Shown here: positions 1 through 17,000 of the stretch, piece by piece | Position numbering within the stretch: the stretch's first letter is position 1 | How the letters are laid out: each line of letters opens with the position of its first letter | DNA from: Protonemura montana | Taxonomy: Eukaryota > Arthropoda > Insecta > Plecoptera > Nemouridae | DNA length: 64,000 nt | Assembly: GCA_947568835.1 (NCBI GenBank) | Contig: OX387604.1 | Coordinates: forward strand, 8,959,860-9,023,859 | Direction of reading: 5' to 3' | Notes under the pieces: model-generated | Databases searched by the model: none | What the model was told of the DNA's origin: nothing | What the model saw: the letters and a program-made list of their open reading frames with translations, nothing else | Translations under genes and position numbers: made by a program

Positions 1-214
1 TGGCTAATTTATCAGTACTTAAATCCTGTTTCTGTAACCTTGGCAAGACAACTCGACTCCTTGAAATAATTCTTCTTGCATGGGGCCATTCAATATTATT
101 TCTATTGAGATATCTCTTCACACTTTTATCTATAAAAAATTTAACTGTACACCTGCATTTTCATCTTCGAAATATAACATTGATTGGTAAGCATAATTGG
201 TGTTTATTGTGTAC

Positions 215-1354
215 CTTTTTTTTCAGCCAGAATTTTTTCAATGAGATTTCGAGCCTTGGTAACTTTTAATTCACAGTCACTGGTAAGCTGTAAGAAGGAG
301 GGCCGGAACATGATTTTTTTTTGAATGGATAAAAAATTGTAACTGTATAGTTTCCTTTCTTACCTTGATTTTATATTGTCCTTTTCCCAAAGAGCGAAGA
401 TCATTGGTGGATAAACTATTGCCATCCAAGAAGAGATACTGAAAAATATCAAGTTATTAGCATAAATGCCAGTAGTATCCTAGGAACCGATTTATAGCGA
501 CTGTTATTCTGTATATCAGCATAGTATTTGCAGACATTGCTGTAGTTCTTTCATACTAGAAAGAAAAGCAGAAAATTTAGAGGAGGAACTAAATAAACCA
601 CTAATTAAAATATTAAATTTTCAATCAAGTAAGCCTGTAATCAACAAGTATACTTACTTCCTCAGGTGGCTCATACTGTCCTGGTCTGCATATTAGTGAA
701 GGAATATATTTAGTGCATTTTAAAAGATAATAAACTTTTCCTTTCTTGAGCTGTATTTTCAGTAAAAGGATACACTGGTTCCAAAATATGCTTCAAGTTC
801 TCTGGAATTGTTACGTGCTTCTGTTTGTGGTCCGACTGCAAAACTAGAAATATTTTTGCTTTTCATACCTTCTTTTTAAAAAATATAAAAATAATATATA
901 TAATTAAATGTTTCAAGGTCAAATGGAAATTCTACCAACCAATGGTGACAAAATCATTGTCATCCAAAACATCTTTGATACGGTCGTCGAAGTCCAGGAC
1001 AACTCCTCCCCTTGTCTTCCGCACTTCCTGTATCTTCTCGACCCTCGAGAAAACTTTGACATTTTGCAGCTTTTGGAACCGTTTCACTGATTCCTCTCCG
1101 AGCCAGCGGATATGTAGATCACCTGGGCATTGATCCAAGCTTAAAATTGTATTTATTTAAATTTTTTAAATTAATATTTAATTTAATTTTAATTTTAATT
1201 AAAATTTTATTAAATTAATCACAATGATTTTTCACCAAAATTTCAACAATGTATTTTAATAGCGGTGCCAAATTCAGATATGTTACAACAAAACCTTACC
1301 ACTCTTGCATGGCACCTGAAGCCATATACCTCCAACTCTAACGGATACCTTCAT
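215..1354 (-). CDS. HAL: Histidine ammonia-lyase, 5' part only (gene continues past the left edge)
   Basis: HAL deaminates L-histidine to urocanate, the first step of cytosolic histidine breakdown. Exons read on the minus strand: 1300..1354 starts with ATG (MKVSVRVGGIWLQVPCKS, resembling the vertebrate HAL N-terminus that ends in WLAVPC); about 940..1122 continues in phase with GDLHIRWLGEESVKRF (vertebrate counterpart LTVGWLGREAVRRY); 658..685 gives RPGQYEPPEE; 364..438 gives YLFLDGNSL and LGKGQYKIK, almost identical to the family's LGKGRYKIK; 215..287 gives LTSDCELKVTKARNLIEKIL. These correspond to roughly the first 130 residues of a protein of about 650. The catalytic MIO motif (Ala-Ser-Gly) lies beyond the window. 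Weak point: the join between the 940 and 685 exons is unresolved. A stretch at 740-828 may hold one more exon, but I could not make it fit in phase. The gene is head-to-head with the kinesin. Confidence 0.82.
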
Positions 1355-2415
1355 CTCGTTTTTTTCAAAGATCACTCTGTTAGTCCTCTCACCTTATTAT
1401 CACAACTGAATGAGAATGGTTAAATTCTTTTATAATTTCGTGTCACATCTAGCTGGCCTTCACCTATTCAGTATTTGCATATTGATTTACGTGAATACTG
1501 AAAATCCTGGTTGATAAGTTGTATTAACAGGACAAGCAGGTTTAAAGCTATAATATTTTTCTCAAGACCATGTTTTTTGTTTTCATGAAAAACAAGGTAA
1601 TTTATTAACACAAAATTGGCACTTCAATGGCAAAGTCCAAGATGTTCAAGTCCAGAATTTGGTTGGCTAATCACGATACCAATGGTGGACAGTAGAGCCA
1701 AAAATATCCAAAGGTAATTTAATTACTTAATTTGTAAGGGAAATCGCATTTTTTCATAATGTGGAAGATCCGCAATTTCCTTTTTATGCCTAATTTCTAT
1801 GTCTAAAGGAAAAAGATCAAAGGCCAAGTAAAAACAATTTAATTAGATTTTATAAAGATCTTTCTCATTTAAACTCTCATGGTATGATTTTTTTTAGTAG
1901 AATACTGCGTAAGTTTTTTTTTTTAATCCAAACATGTTTCGATGAGTTTGATACCGTTCTTTGAGTAGCAACGATAATTTTTCCACGATAAGTGGAAATT
2001 TCAATTTGAACTATTCCCGCGATCTCAAAATTGCACGCGCGTCGCGCACATGCGGGTTGTTATGTCACTAGTCATCCTATCAATAAATGAGCGGGTGAAA
2101 TGTCAGACAGGGCCAGACACCGTATTTCCCCTGGAAATTAACAACTGGAGGAAATGGTAAATATATCGATTTTTTATGTAATGTGTCTCTAATTCAGGTT
2201 TATCGTGTCAGCATGAACCTCTATATTTGATCGATATCAGAATATGTCAGAATATGATATTGGTGACAAATTAAATTGACTGGTTGACAAGTGTCTAGGC
2301 CCACCCAATGGTAATTGTTTACGTTCCTGCCCTATTTAGCATATTCTTAATAATTATAATTTTGCAGAATTTTCTCCATTCATATCAAATTTGTAATCTA
2401 TTTCTTTGGTTGCAG
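1355..2415. promoter_or_regulatory. Divergent spacer between HAL and the kinesin gene
   Basis: About 1.06 kb between the two start codons. The stretch near 2010-2060 is the only CG-rich part, with several CG dinucleotides, and is the best promoter candidate. The segment ending at 2156 (donor GT at 2157) looks like a non-coding first exon of the kinesin gene, spliced to the acceptor AG at 2414-2415 just before the ATG. I saw no convincing TATA box or RFX X-box. The rest is AT-rich with nothing recognisable. Confidence 0.4.
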
Positions 2416-9368
<6,953 letters not shown>

Positions 9369-10811
9369 AAAATATATGTATCGTAATTGCGCACGTTATT
9401 TATATTGCATTAAGATTTTTTCTTTGCATCAATTTTTTTACGTAAAAGCTTTTGCTGTGACATTGAATGCAACTGATCTGCTATTGTGATAGTCTTGCAA
9501 ATTTCTCTACGATTGATTCGTAATCGAAGAGTTGGCAAGAGAAGTACTATAAAATGATGTATAAAATATCTTAAAAATATAGTATGTAGTGAAAACTATT
9601 TAAGGTTCTTTAAAACGAGTCCAATTTTATTTTGTTTTTTGAATGTTCTATGAGCGATTCTTTGTATTTGCACAGTCCTAAGAAGTAAGATTCAAGTTGT
9701 GTAACAACCCCTGATATTGGAAATTCTGCTGGATTTAACCATTGGAGGGTCAATAGGCATTTGCACCTTATGAGTATGCATTTTATGCAGCTGTACCTAA
9801 AAGAACGGTGTTATTATTTCTAGGAAAAAAATGTCTCATGTGCCCATGTCTCATAAATTTGGTATCAAGTTATTATTATTTTACATTATTATTTATTTTT
9901 TTATTTAATTATGGAGTCTTATAACTGTATGTAATACTTAATTTAAATCAATAATAAATAAGACTCGATGCAGCTTTTAGATTTTAAGGTGGGTGGGGTA
10001 GTCCACAGGATACCTGAGAGAGAGTGAGAGTGAGGAGCGATGCATAATTAAGTGGTTATAGTAGGAAAATGACGCTTGCTTTTTACATTTTTTATACTAG
10101 TATCTACACTGTTCCTCTTGAAATTTCTAGTCATGAAATGTGTCCTTTAGTTTAATAGAAACTTCTGATTTGTTGTGAGATCAATGCGCTCTACCTGATA
10201 TCCACAGTATTTAATCAGATATAATGATACCATGATTTTTCTTCAGGCACATTTTTGTATCGAGGTTCCTAAATAAAGTGGTAGAACCTATAACTTTTCA
10301 AATTAATTGTAGATTCTAATCAACATGTGAAGTCTCTTAGTCCTTGTAACGATGCACTAGAAATAGTAAAAATTATGTTTTATTTTTATTTTTGGGAGAT
10401 TTATCTTGTTTTCAACCTCAGAGCAGAAGCACATTTTAGATACTTACAGCTAGGCCTTTTTGCGCTTTTTGAGTCGCATATGTTCTGCAGGATCTGCGTT
10501 CTGGGCAGCTCACCCCACAGTAAGCAATTGCTCAACATCCAGCAGCAGGCAGAGGGTTGTGTATATTCCAGGGTACTCACAAGTCGAGCATAGGAACTAT
10601 CCTCTGCAAGATAGAAAAGTTAATGGGAGCAAACCTCGAAGTTTGCCAAAAGTAATGTTCACGGCTATATCACATACATACTGAAAAGATGACATCACCA
10701 TGGATGTACACAGCTTAAAAATTTACAGGGAAAGCTCAAGCTATGTAGAGGCAAAATTTGTAAATAAATTGCCAATCCATATAGAAGAAGGCAGAAAAGA
10801 TGACTCCACCT
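9369..10811. other. Kinesin 3' flank and spacer
   Basis: Kinesin 3' UTR followed by spacer. A candidate AATAAA lies near 9951 and another near 10272. A short (GA)n-like purine run is at about 10015-10035. The GC-richer stretch 10480-10650 has the texture of an old repeat, but I could not classify it. No gene was recognised. Confidence 0.5.
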
Positions 10812-11353
10812 CAGTGGTGTAGTCCTACATTTTTTTTTGGGTATACGCTGGGTTATCAGGCTGTGAGTTCCAAATGTCGTAGTCATCACTAGGTTAGGTA
10901 CTGGGTGGGGGGGGGGGGGGGGGGGGGAATGTTTATAATTATTTACCTTTAGTCTATTCACTAGTTCAGTAGTCTTTTTTGTTCATAGATAGGTCATTCC
11001 TATCAACACTAAAACTACTACTTGGTGTTGGGGTAGCTGCAATCGCGCTTTCCTCGGGTGGGTTGAATGAGTACGTTGACTGCTTGGAAATACCATTGCA
11101 TACCCATCCCGATCATACGAACCGCCACTATACACGGACTACCCAGTTTTCGGAATAAACTTTGCTTTTCGAGTTTTTATATTGCAGGTTGTAGGGAGAT
11201 TAAGAATTGTCGTTGCAAAACGCATTTTAAAGTTTTGCAAAGAGTATTTATTGGGCATATCCCCTGAAATTTTTTTTTGGGTATACGCTCGGTGGCAAAA
11301 AGTTTTTTTGGGTATACGGCGTATACCCGCGTATACCCTCGACTACACCACTG
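10812..11353. mobile_element. Complete non-autonomous hAT element (MITE) with 8-bp target duplication
   Basis: Perfect 13-bp terminal inverted repeats: CAGTGGTGTAGTC at 10812..10824 and its reverse complement at 11341..11353. Both sides are flanked by the same 8-bp sequence ctccacct (10804..10811 and 11354..11361). CAG-starting ends plus an 8-bp target duplication are hAT hallmarks. The element is 542 bp and has no transposase. Subterminal GGGTATACGC-type words recur near both ends, several of them close to the right end. A 21-base G run occupies 10907..10927. Confidence 0.88.
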
Positions 11354-12428
11354 CTCCACCTTCACTATCGAACTTAAATGCTATCTGTTAAATAACTGCA
11401 TATTTTACTTAAGAACTCAAAAAAAAAAAGCTACATTGATATATTGACATTAGAAGTAATTGTTATTTTTATTGGGTTAATCAAATAATATTGCGAGTTA
11501 TTCTGGAATACATTATTGTCTAATTGTATTATTTCATTTATTGGCCTCAGAATGTACTTATTTATGGAAAGATATGTGAGGTATGGGGGGATTGCAGCTG
11601 CCGGTCTTTGACCGAGTTCATCTTTGAGCTTTGTGACATTTGTAGCTGTTTGGCGGGAAAATGCGCTTCGGAGATCGTTGGTTTGGCAACATTGCTTGTT
11701 CTAAGATGGTGCTCTCGTTAGAATAAAGTGAGGATTGCTCTCGACAACGTGGACATGGGTTACAATATTGTAGACGAATGCTACAACAAGTAAGTAATCT
11801 CAAATTCCAAACATACCTGCTTCATTTTCAATAGTCAACTTTATTTTCTCATATCAGCTTAGTGACATCCTTCATGTAAAACTCCTCGTGTGCTCACAAT
11901 GTGCGGAATATAGCCATTCGGCCTGAGTGGGTGGCATAACCTAACAACGTCCTTGTTTCGTCAACGTTGTTTTAAATAAGTCAAGTCTTTTGTTGGCTGA
12001 AGCAAGAAAAACTTTTTATTTAAAGTGACACTGACCCTTGACACGCGTACTCCTAATGCCTCCCTCATATTTTCTGCCAACGCCAAACTGACTTCACTTA
12101 AGTGAAGTGTTGCACAATTTAGGCCATGCTATTGTCAGCCTTGTTATGACGTTCACGATTAAAAATTTAATTTAAAATCTCAAGCCCTCACCTAAACGAG
12201 TTCTGTGAGAGTGACCAAATAATTACATATTTGAGTGTCTGTAAGATGAAGGTAGTGTTACTGAAATAGTTTTCCGGTGTTACCTCCGTTGAATATAGAA
12301 ATATCGGTAGGTAGGGTAACGTGGAAGCTTGACCAAACACAAAGTAATGCAAACACAAAGTAAGTTCATAGGCATATAATTTTGCTGTTTGACAATACCA
12401 AGTCCTAAAAATAGACAGATCATGCAGG
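11354..12428. promoter_or_regulatory. Spacer with probable XPOT promoter and non-coding first exon
   Basis: A textbook E2F site, TTTGGCGGGAAA, is at 11649..11660 in a locally GC-richer stretch (11580-11770). A segment ending at 11789 is followed by a strong donor (GTAAGT, 11790). The XPOT start codon at 14025 sits behind an excellent acceptor (poly-T then CAG, AG at 14000-14001). The simplest reading is a non-coding XPOT exon ending at 11789 joined to 14002 across a 2.2-kb intron. This is inference; no transcript is available. The remainder, 11800-12428, shows nothing recognisable. Confidence 0.45.
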
Positions 12429-12436
12429 GTTCATGG

Positions 12437-13267
12437 CAGTGTTGAGTAGGAACTTAACGGAAGTAACGCGTTCCTTGTAACGCGTTCTTTTTTCTTGGTA
12501 GTAACGTAACGGAATAACCGTTCCTTTATTCCAAGAACGTAAAACGACATTTACGTTCCCGTTAAAGTTCCTTTTTTCGGCATTATTGTGGGTATTTGGT
12601 ATTTCATTTTTTAATCCTTTTGGGTATTTAAAAAAATAGATAAACTTGGCCATAAGACATGTCACATGTCAAAGTAAGTTAACGCTGCATTGTTCTCGAC
12701 ATCCCAAAGATGTGAGTTCCTCTTTCCGTCCGTGCGTCATGCATTTTGCCAAAAAAAAATCCAAGATCACTGTGCAGGTGTGGAGACTGGAGAAGCGATG
12801 AAGTGGGGTTCATCGTAAACAACCAATGAGCAATTAGCATCGTGAGGGAAGAGACACCCCCATCCCCCAAAGTATCTGCTCATCCCCCTACATTTAAATC
12901 TTTGCCTGGCCCGCGTCTCGTTCAGTTTACAGTCGTCACTCGTCCTGTGGTTTCGTCCTTCGTTTCAGTCCACGGTTTTCGCTATGGAGCCTTTAAACAT
13001 TTTACCATTCGAAAATGTTAAGCCTTTTTTTGTTGGAAGAGCAAAACGGCATTGGATCGAATTTTCGTGCCAAATGCCTTTTGTGTGTTCCGTTTCAAAA
13101 GTTTTGGTATAAGTCGAGAATTTTTAAGGAACTGAAATAGGAACTTAGTTCCTTTTGAGGAACTATTCAGTTCCTTTTTATTTTTAGGAACTGGAACTGA
13201 ATTAAGTTCCTTTCAAGGAGGAGGAACTGAACTAAGTTCTTTTTTAAAAGGAACTTAATCAAGACTG
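12437..13267. mobile_element. Internally deleted hAT element with imperfect ends
   Basis: Left end CAGTGTTGAGTAGG (12437) and right end, read inward, CAGTCTTGATTAAG (13267) match at most positions. The flanks are gttcatgg (12429..12436) and gtttatgg (13268..13275), an 8-bp target duplication with one mismatch. The element is 831 bp. Both ends are full of GGAAC/GTTCC words, likely transposase-binding repeats. A remnant of a start region at 12984 opens with MEPLNILPFENVKPFFVGRA, and a Cys-x-x-Cys pair reads in a shifted frame just downstream. This suggests the zinc-finger N-terminus of a hAT transposase, now broken after about 42 codons. Confidence 0.7.
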
Positions 13268-14024
13268 GTTTATGGTCTGGGTCTATCTATGGTAATTTTT
13301 TTCTACTTTTTTCTAATGTTATTTATTCAAATGTGATCATGAAACTTATTTAATTAACAATCTTGTGACAAACTTGGAGATTTAAAGAAGTGATTTTCCC
13401 CTAAATTTCTCCATGAAGAGAATAGGGTTGACCATTGAACCAAAGTACAAGAGATTCAAATCAATTCTGACCTGACCACTTTGGTTTGGTCGAAAGATTA
13501 ACCATGTTGATTGCAAATATCTGACATGAGTGTACACTGTGCCATCGAGTGCAAATTTCACAATTGACATCCCAGACACCTCAGATCCATTGTGGACCAT
13601 GAATGACCACGAATAAAAGTTAAACCATATTACTACCAGTGATAGTGTAATTTCTTGAGATACGTGTATCTATTTGGTAGTATTTGAAAACAGCACACGT
13701 TATATTTCTATACTCGAGAGAGTGAGACAAACATTTTTTTGTTGTGTTTTGTCGCGGAGTGGTTCAGAGCGATGATCAGATGGTTGTTAACGGTGGTGCC
13801 CTGTTGTGATAGACTTATCTTGGTCAGCGTTGGCTCCGACATCTTCGGGGCTGTGTCATTTATGTGGGCTGAAATGTTGGCACCAATGCCGACAAAATGT
13901 CAACCAAGGCCCCTATTTAGGACCAAATGTTGATCACAACTGTCAGCTTCACCACAAAAGACTGTTTTGCAGGAGTTGGTTGTTTATGTTTTTTTGTTCA
14001 GTGTTTGGACTTGACGTGGGCCTC

Positions 14025-17000
14025 ATGGAGGAAGAAGTGCTTCGGAATTTGCAGCCACAATCCAACCCTGCGGCTCATCAACGGGTAATTTTTGCTGACA
14101 AATTATATTTCAATGCTTTCCAAGTTTATGTACTCATCCAAATTTTTTTCTAGGCATTGGCCTACTTGGATCAAGTAAAGAACTCTGATGCAGGATGGCA
14201 GATGAGCATCACTACAATCACAAGTGGAACATCGCAGGATGCCCATCTCAAATTCTTCTGCTTTCAAGTGGTGGAGCACTTCATCAAGAGTCACTACAGC
14301 TCGGCAAATGGTGAAGAACAGGGAAAGGTGCGAGAGTTCTTGAGCCATTGGATACAATTGCAGGTGAGGCTGGGGAGAGTTTCAATATGACTTGTGATGT
14401 GCGTTGTCTTTGTGTGTGCAGAATTTGTAATGTACCTTCTAATATTCTAAGTGATTCAGTATGTGCGTAATTTAAATTGTAACTATTTGTTTTTCTAGTG
14501 TCTACAAACTCGTCCTCCAGATCCTGGATTTCTGTGCAATAAGGCAGCACAGATATTTGCTCTTGTGTTTGTGGAAGATTTTCCATCTCGTTGGCCTACT
14601 TTCTTTACGGACCTGATTGAGACATTAAGCCTTGGTCCCAAGGCAGTGGACAATTATGTTCGGGTACTAAAAGCGATTGACAGCGAGGTAAACAATCACA
14701 TTTTAGGGTTCAAGGAAACTGTTGCCTTTTGGAGTTTAAGTCACTGAGTCAATCTATAGTACCCTAATGAGAGTAATCAAGTTGATCTCATCCAGTCTTT
14801 GCTGGCAGGTTGTCGACTTAGAGGTGCTGCGATCACCCGAGGAGGTTCACAGGAACAGCCTTATTAAAACTGCAATGCGTGAGACGGCAGTGGACCAACT
14901 GGTAGAATCTTGGTACCAGATTTTGGTAAGAAGAATACTTTTTATTCCTGGAGGAGTTTCTGTAATAAAGAATCACATCACATTCTTCTGCTCTAATATT
15001 AACAACTTGATTTCTAAGCACCCATTTTTGTTCGTCACAGAAAATGTATCAAGGCAGTAATGCTGAAGTGGTTTGCCAGTGCTTAGAAGTTATTGGTGCT
15101 TACGTCTCATGGATAAATATTGCACTGGTGGCAAATGACCGATTTGTACAGCTGATACTGAATCTGCTGGCTATTGAAGATGTTCGGGAGGCAGCCGTTG
15201 ATTGTTTGTATGATATCATTAGTAAAGGAATGGAGCCATTAGCTAAGGTACAGCTGATTGAGACTCTGGTACCTGTCTTGCAAGCTGCTCAAGTCATTGA
15301 ACCCATTGAGGTAAGCCTAATTAACGTTTTGCCTGTACATTTAGAACATACTTTTTGTTTATGTGTGCTCACTGTTGCCTGTTGTTATAAATGTTGATTG
15401 TAGCTAAACCTAAAACAGTGTGAGCACAACCAATTTTCATTTTCCTATCTTGTGTGTTTCAGAAAGATGAATCCGATTTCACGTGCAAGCTTTCCAGATT
15501 CGTCAATGGCATTGGCTTGAATCTCATAGAAGCTCATAAAGCGTAAGAAAAATATACTGATAATTACAAAGCTATGGCAAATTTAGAAAATATTTTCTTG
15601 GTACTGATGAAATTGCTTTGTCTTTCCTTGCAGGTTAACGAAAACTGGAACTCCTGAACAATGCCAAGTAGTGCACTGTGCAATAGAAATGAAAATACCG
15701 CTAATGATACGATTTCTTAATAATGATTACGATGATGTTTCGCTTGCAATAATTGACTTTGCGAGAGAATATGTACATGTAAGTGACACAGCGATTGCAT
15801 ATGTTTTAGGAATGTGCAAATTATTTAACCCCCTTAAATAGTTAAAAAAACAATTGTTTGAAATCTATCCGAATCAATGGGAAATAATTTGACTTTTCAA
15901 ACAATTCGAACTTATCTACATATAATCGCGATTCAAGAAAAAAGAATGGCTGTTCAGGAGCAGCATAAGTCGCTGAATTTTTAGTCAAAATTAAAGAATT
16001 TACAAATTACTAGGAGAATAGCTTCTATAATTATTGGTAATAATTGGAAAATGCTGTAACATGTAAAAATCATTCGATAATCGATTCATTATTAAATCTT
16101 TTTGGAAGAATGACTTCATTTAAGAATTCATTTATTTAAGATCCACTTCATTCAATAGTTAAAAGGTGGCTTTAATGTTTATATACAGTTGTAAGTTTTT
16201 GCTCGTCTTCTATATTGGATTATTTCTGCAGATGCTGAAGCTGCGGCCCCTGATGACAAAAGAGCAGCTCAACCATGTAAAAAGCATTATGATGGCAATA
16301 AGCCGGAAAATGAGCTATGACGAGTCGTATCGATTTGATCAGGAAGGAGAGGATGAAGCCAATTTTCTTGATTACCGGTAGGAACATAGATTTCAATGCA
16401 CCAATGATGTCTGATGTCAGCAATATCAGGCTTAACTTCGTTCAAATTTGGTTTAAGGTTAATTATATTTTACAAACCTTTGGTCTAAGTTCAAATTTTA
16501 AACGAAGATAAGCGCGAGAGGAACGTATTGTCAACTAAAAAGTTGATTGCGTTTGATGTGGCAGAACAGCGCCTTCTTCAATTAATATCAGATTTAATGT
16601 AAATTGTCTTTTTTTTTATATTAAATATGTATTTTTGTTCTTTTATACCTTTCAAAATACCAGGAAATCAGTAAATATGAATTTGACCTTCAAACCAAGT
16701 TTAATTCAATGTTGGTGAAATCAGGTATTAAGCAAAAATGGCATTAGGGTTAAGTGTACAATGAATGAATACTCCTATCTTATGGACACCAATTATTTTT
16801 TTTTTTTTTTTAAGGAAACACTTAAAAGTGTTATTTGAGAACTTGGCCGGACTGAATAAAGATATTGTCCTCGAATTTACCAATGACTACGTAACAGCCA
16901 AGCTGCAAGACTGGCGCTCGTCTTCGTTCCAAGAGGTGGAAGTAGCGATATCGTTGATCTATTACATTGGAGAGGCGATTCCCCCTGCTGTCATCGGCGG

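Noticed and set aside
932..1138. HAL second exon starting at 1138 (TTG read as Met)
   Set aside because: The frame opens with TTG, not ATG, and the phase from the real first exon (1300..1354) fits an acceptor at 1123-1124, so coding begins at 1122.
2010..2060. RFX X-box for a ciliary gene promoter
   Set aside because: GTTGTTATGTCAC keeps only part of the GTNRCC-RGYAAC pattern; not enough to call.
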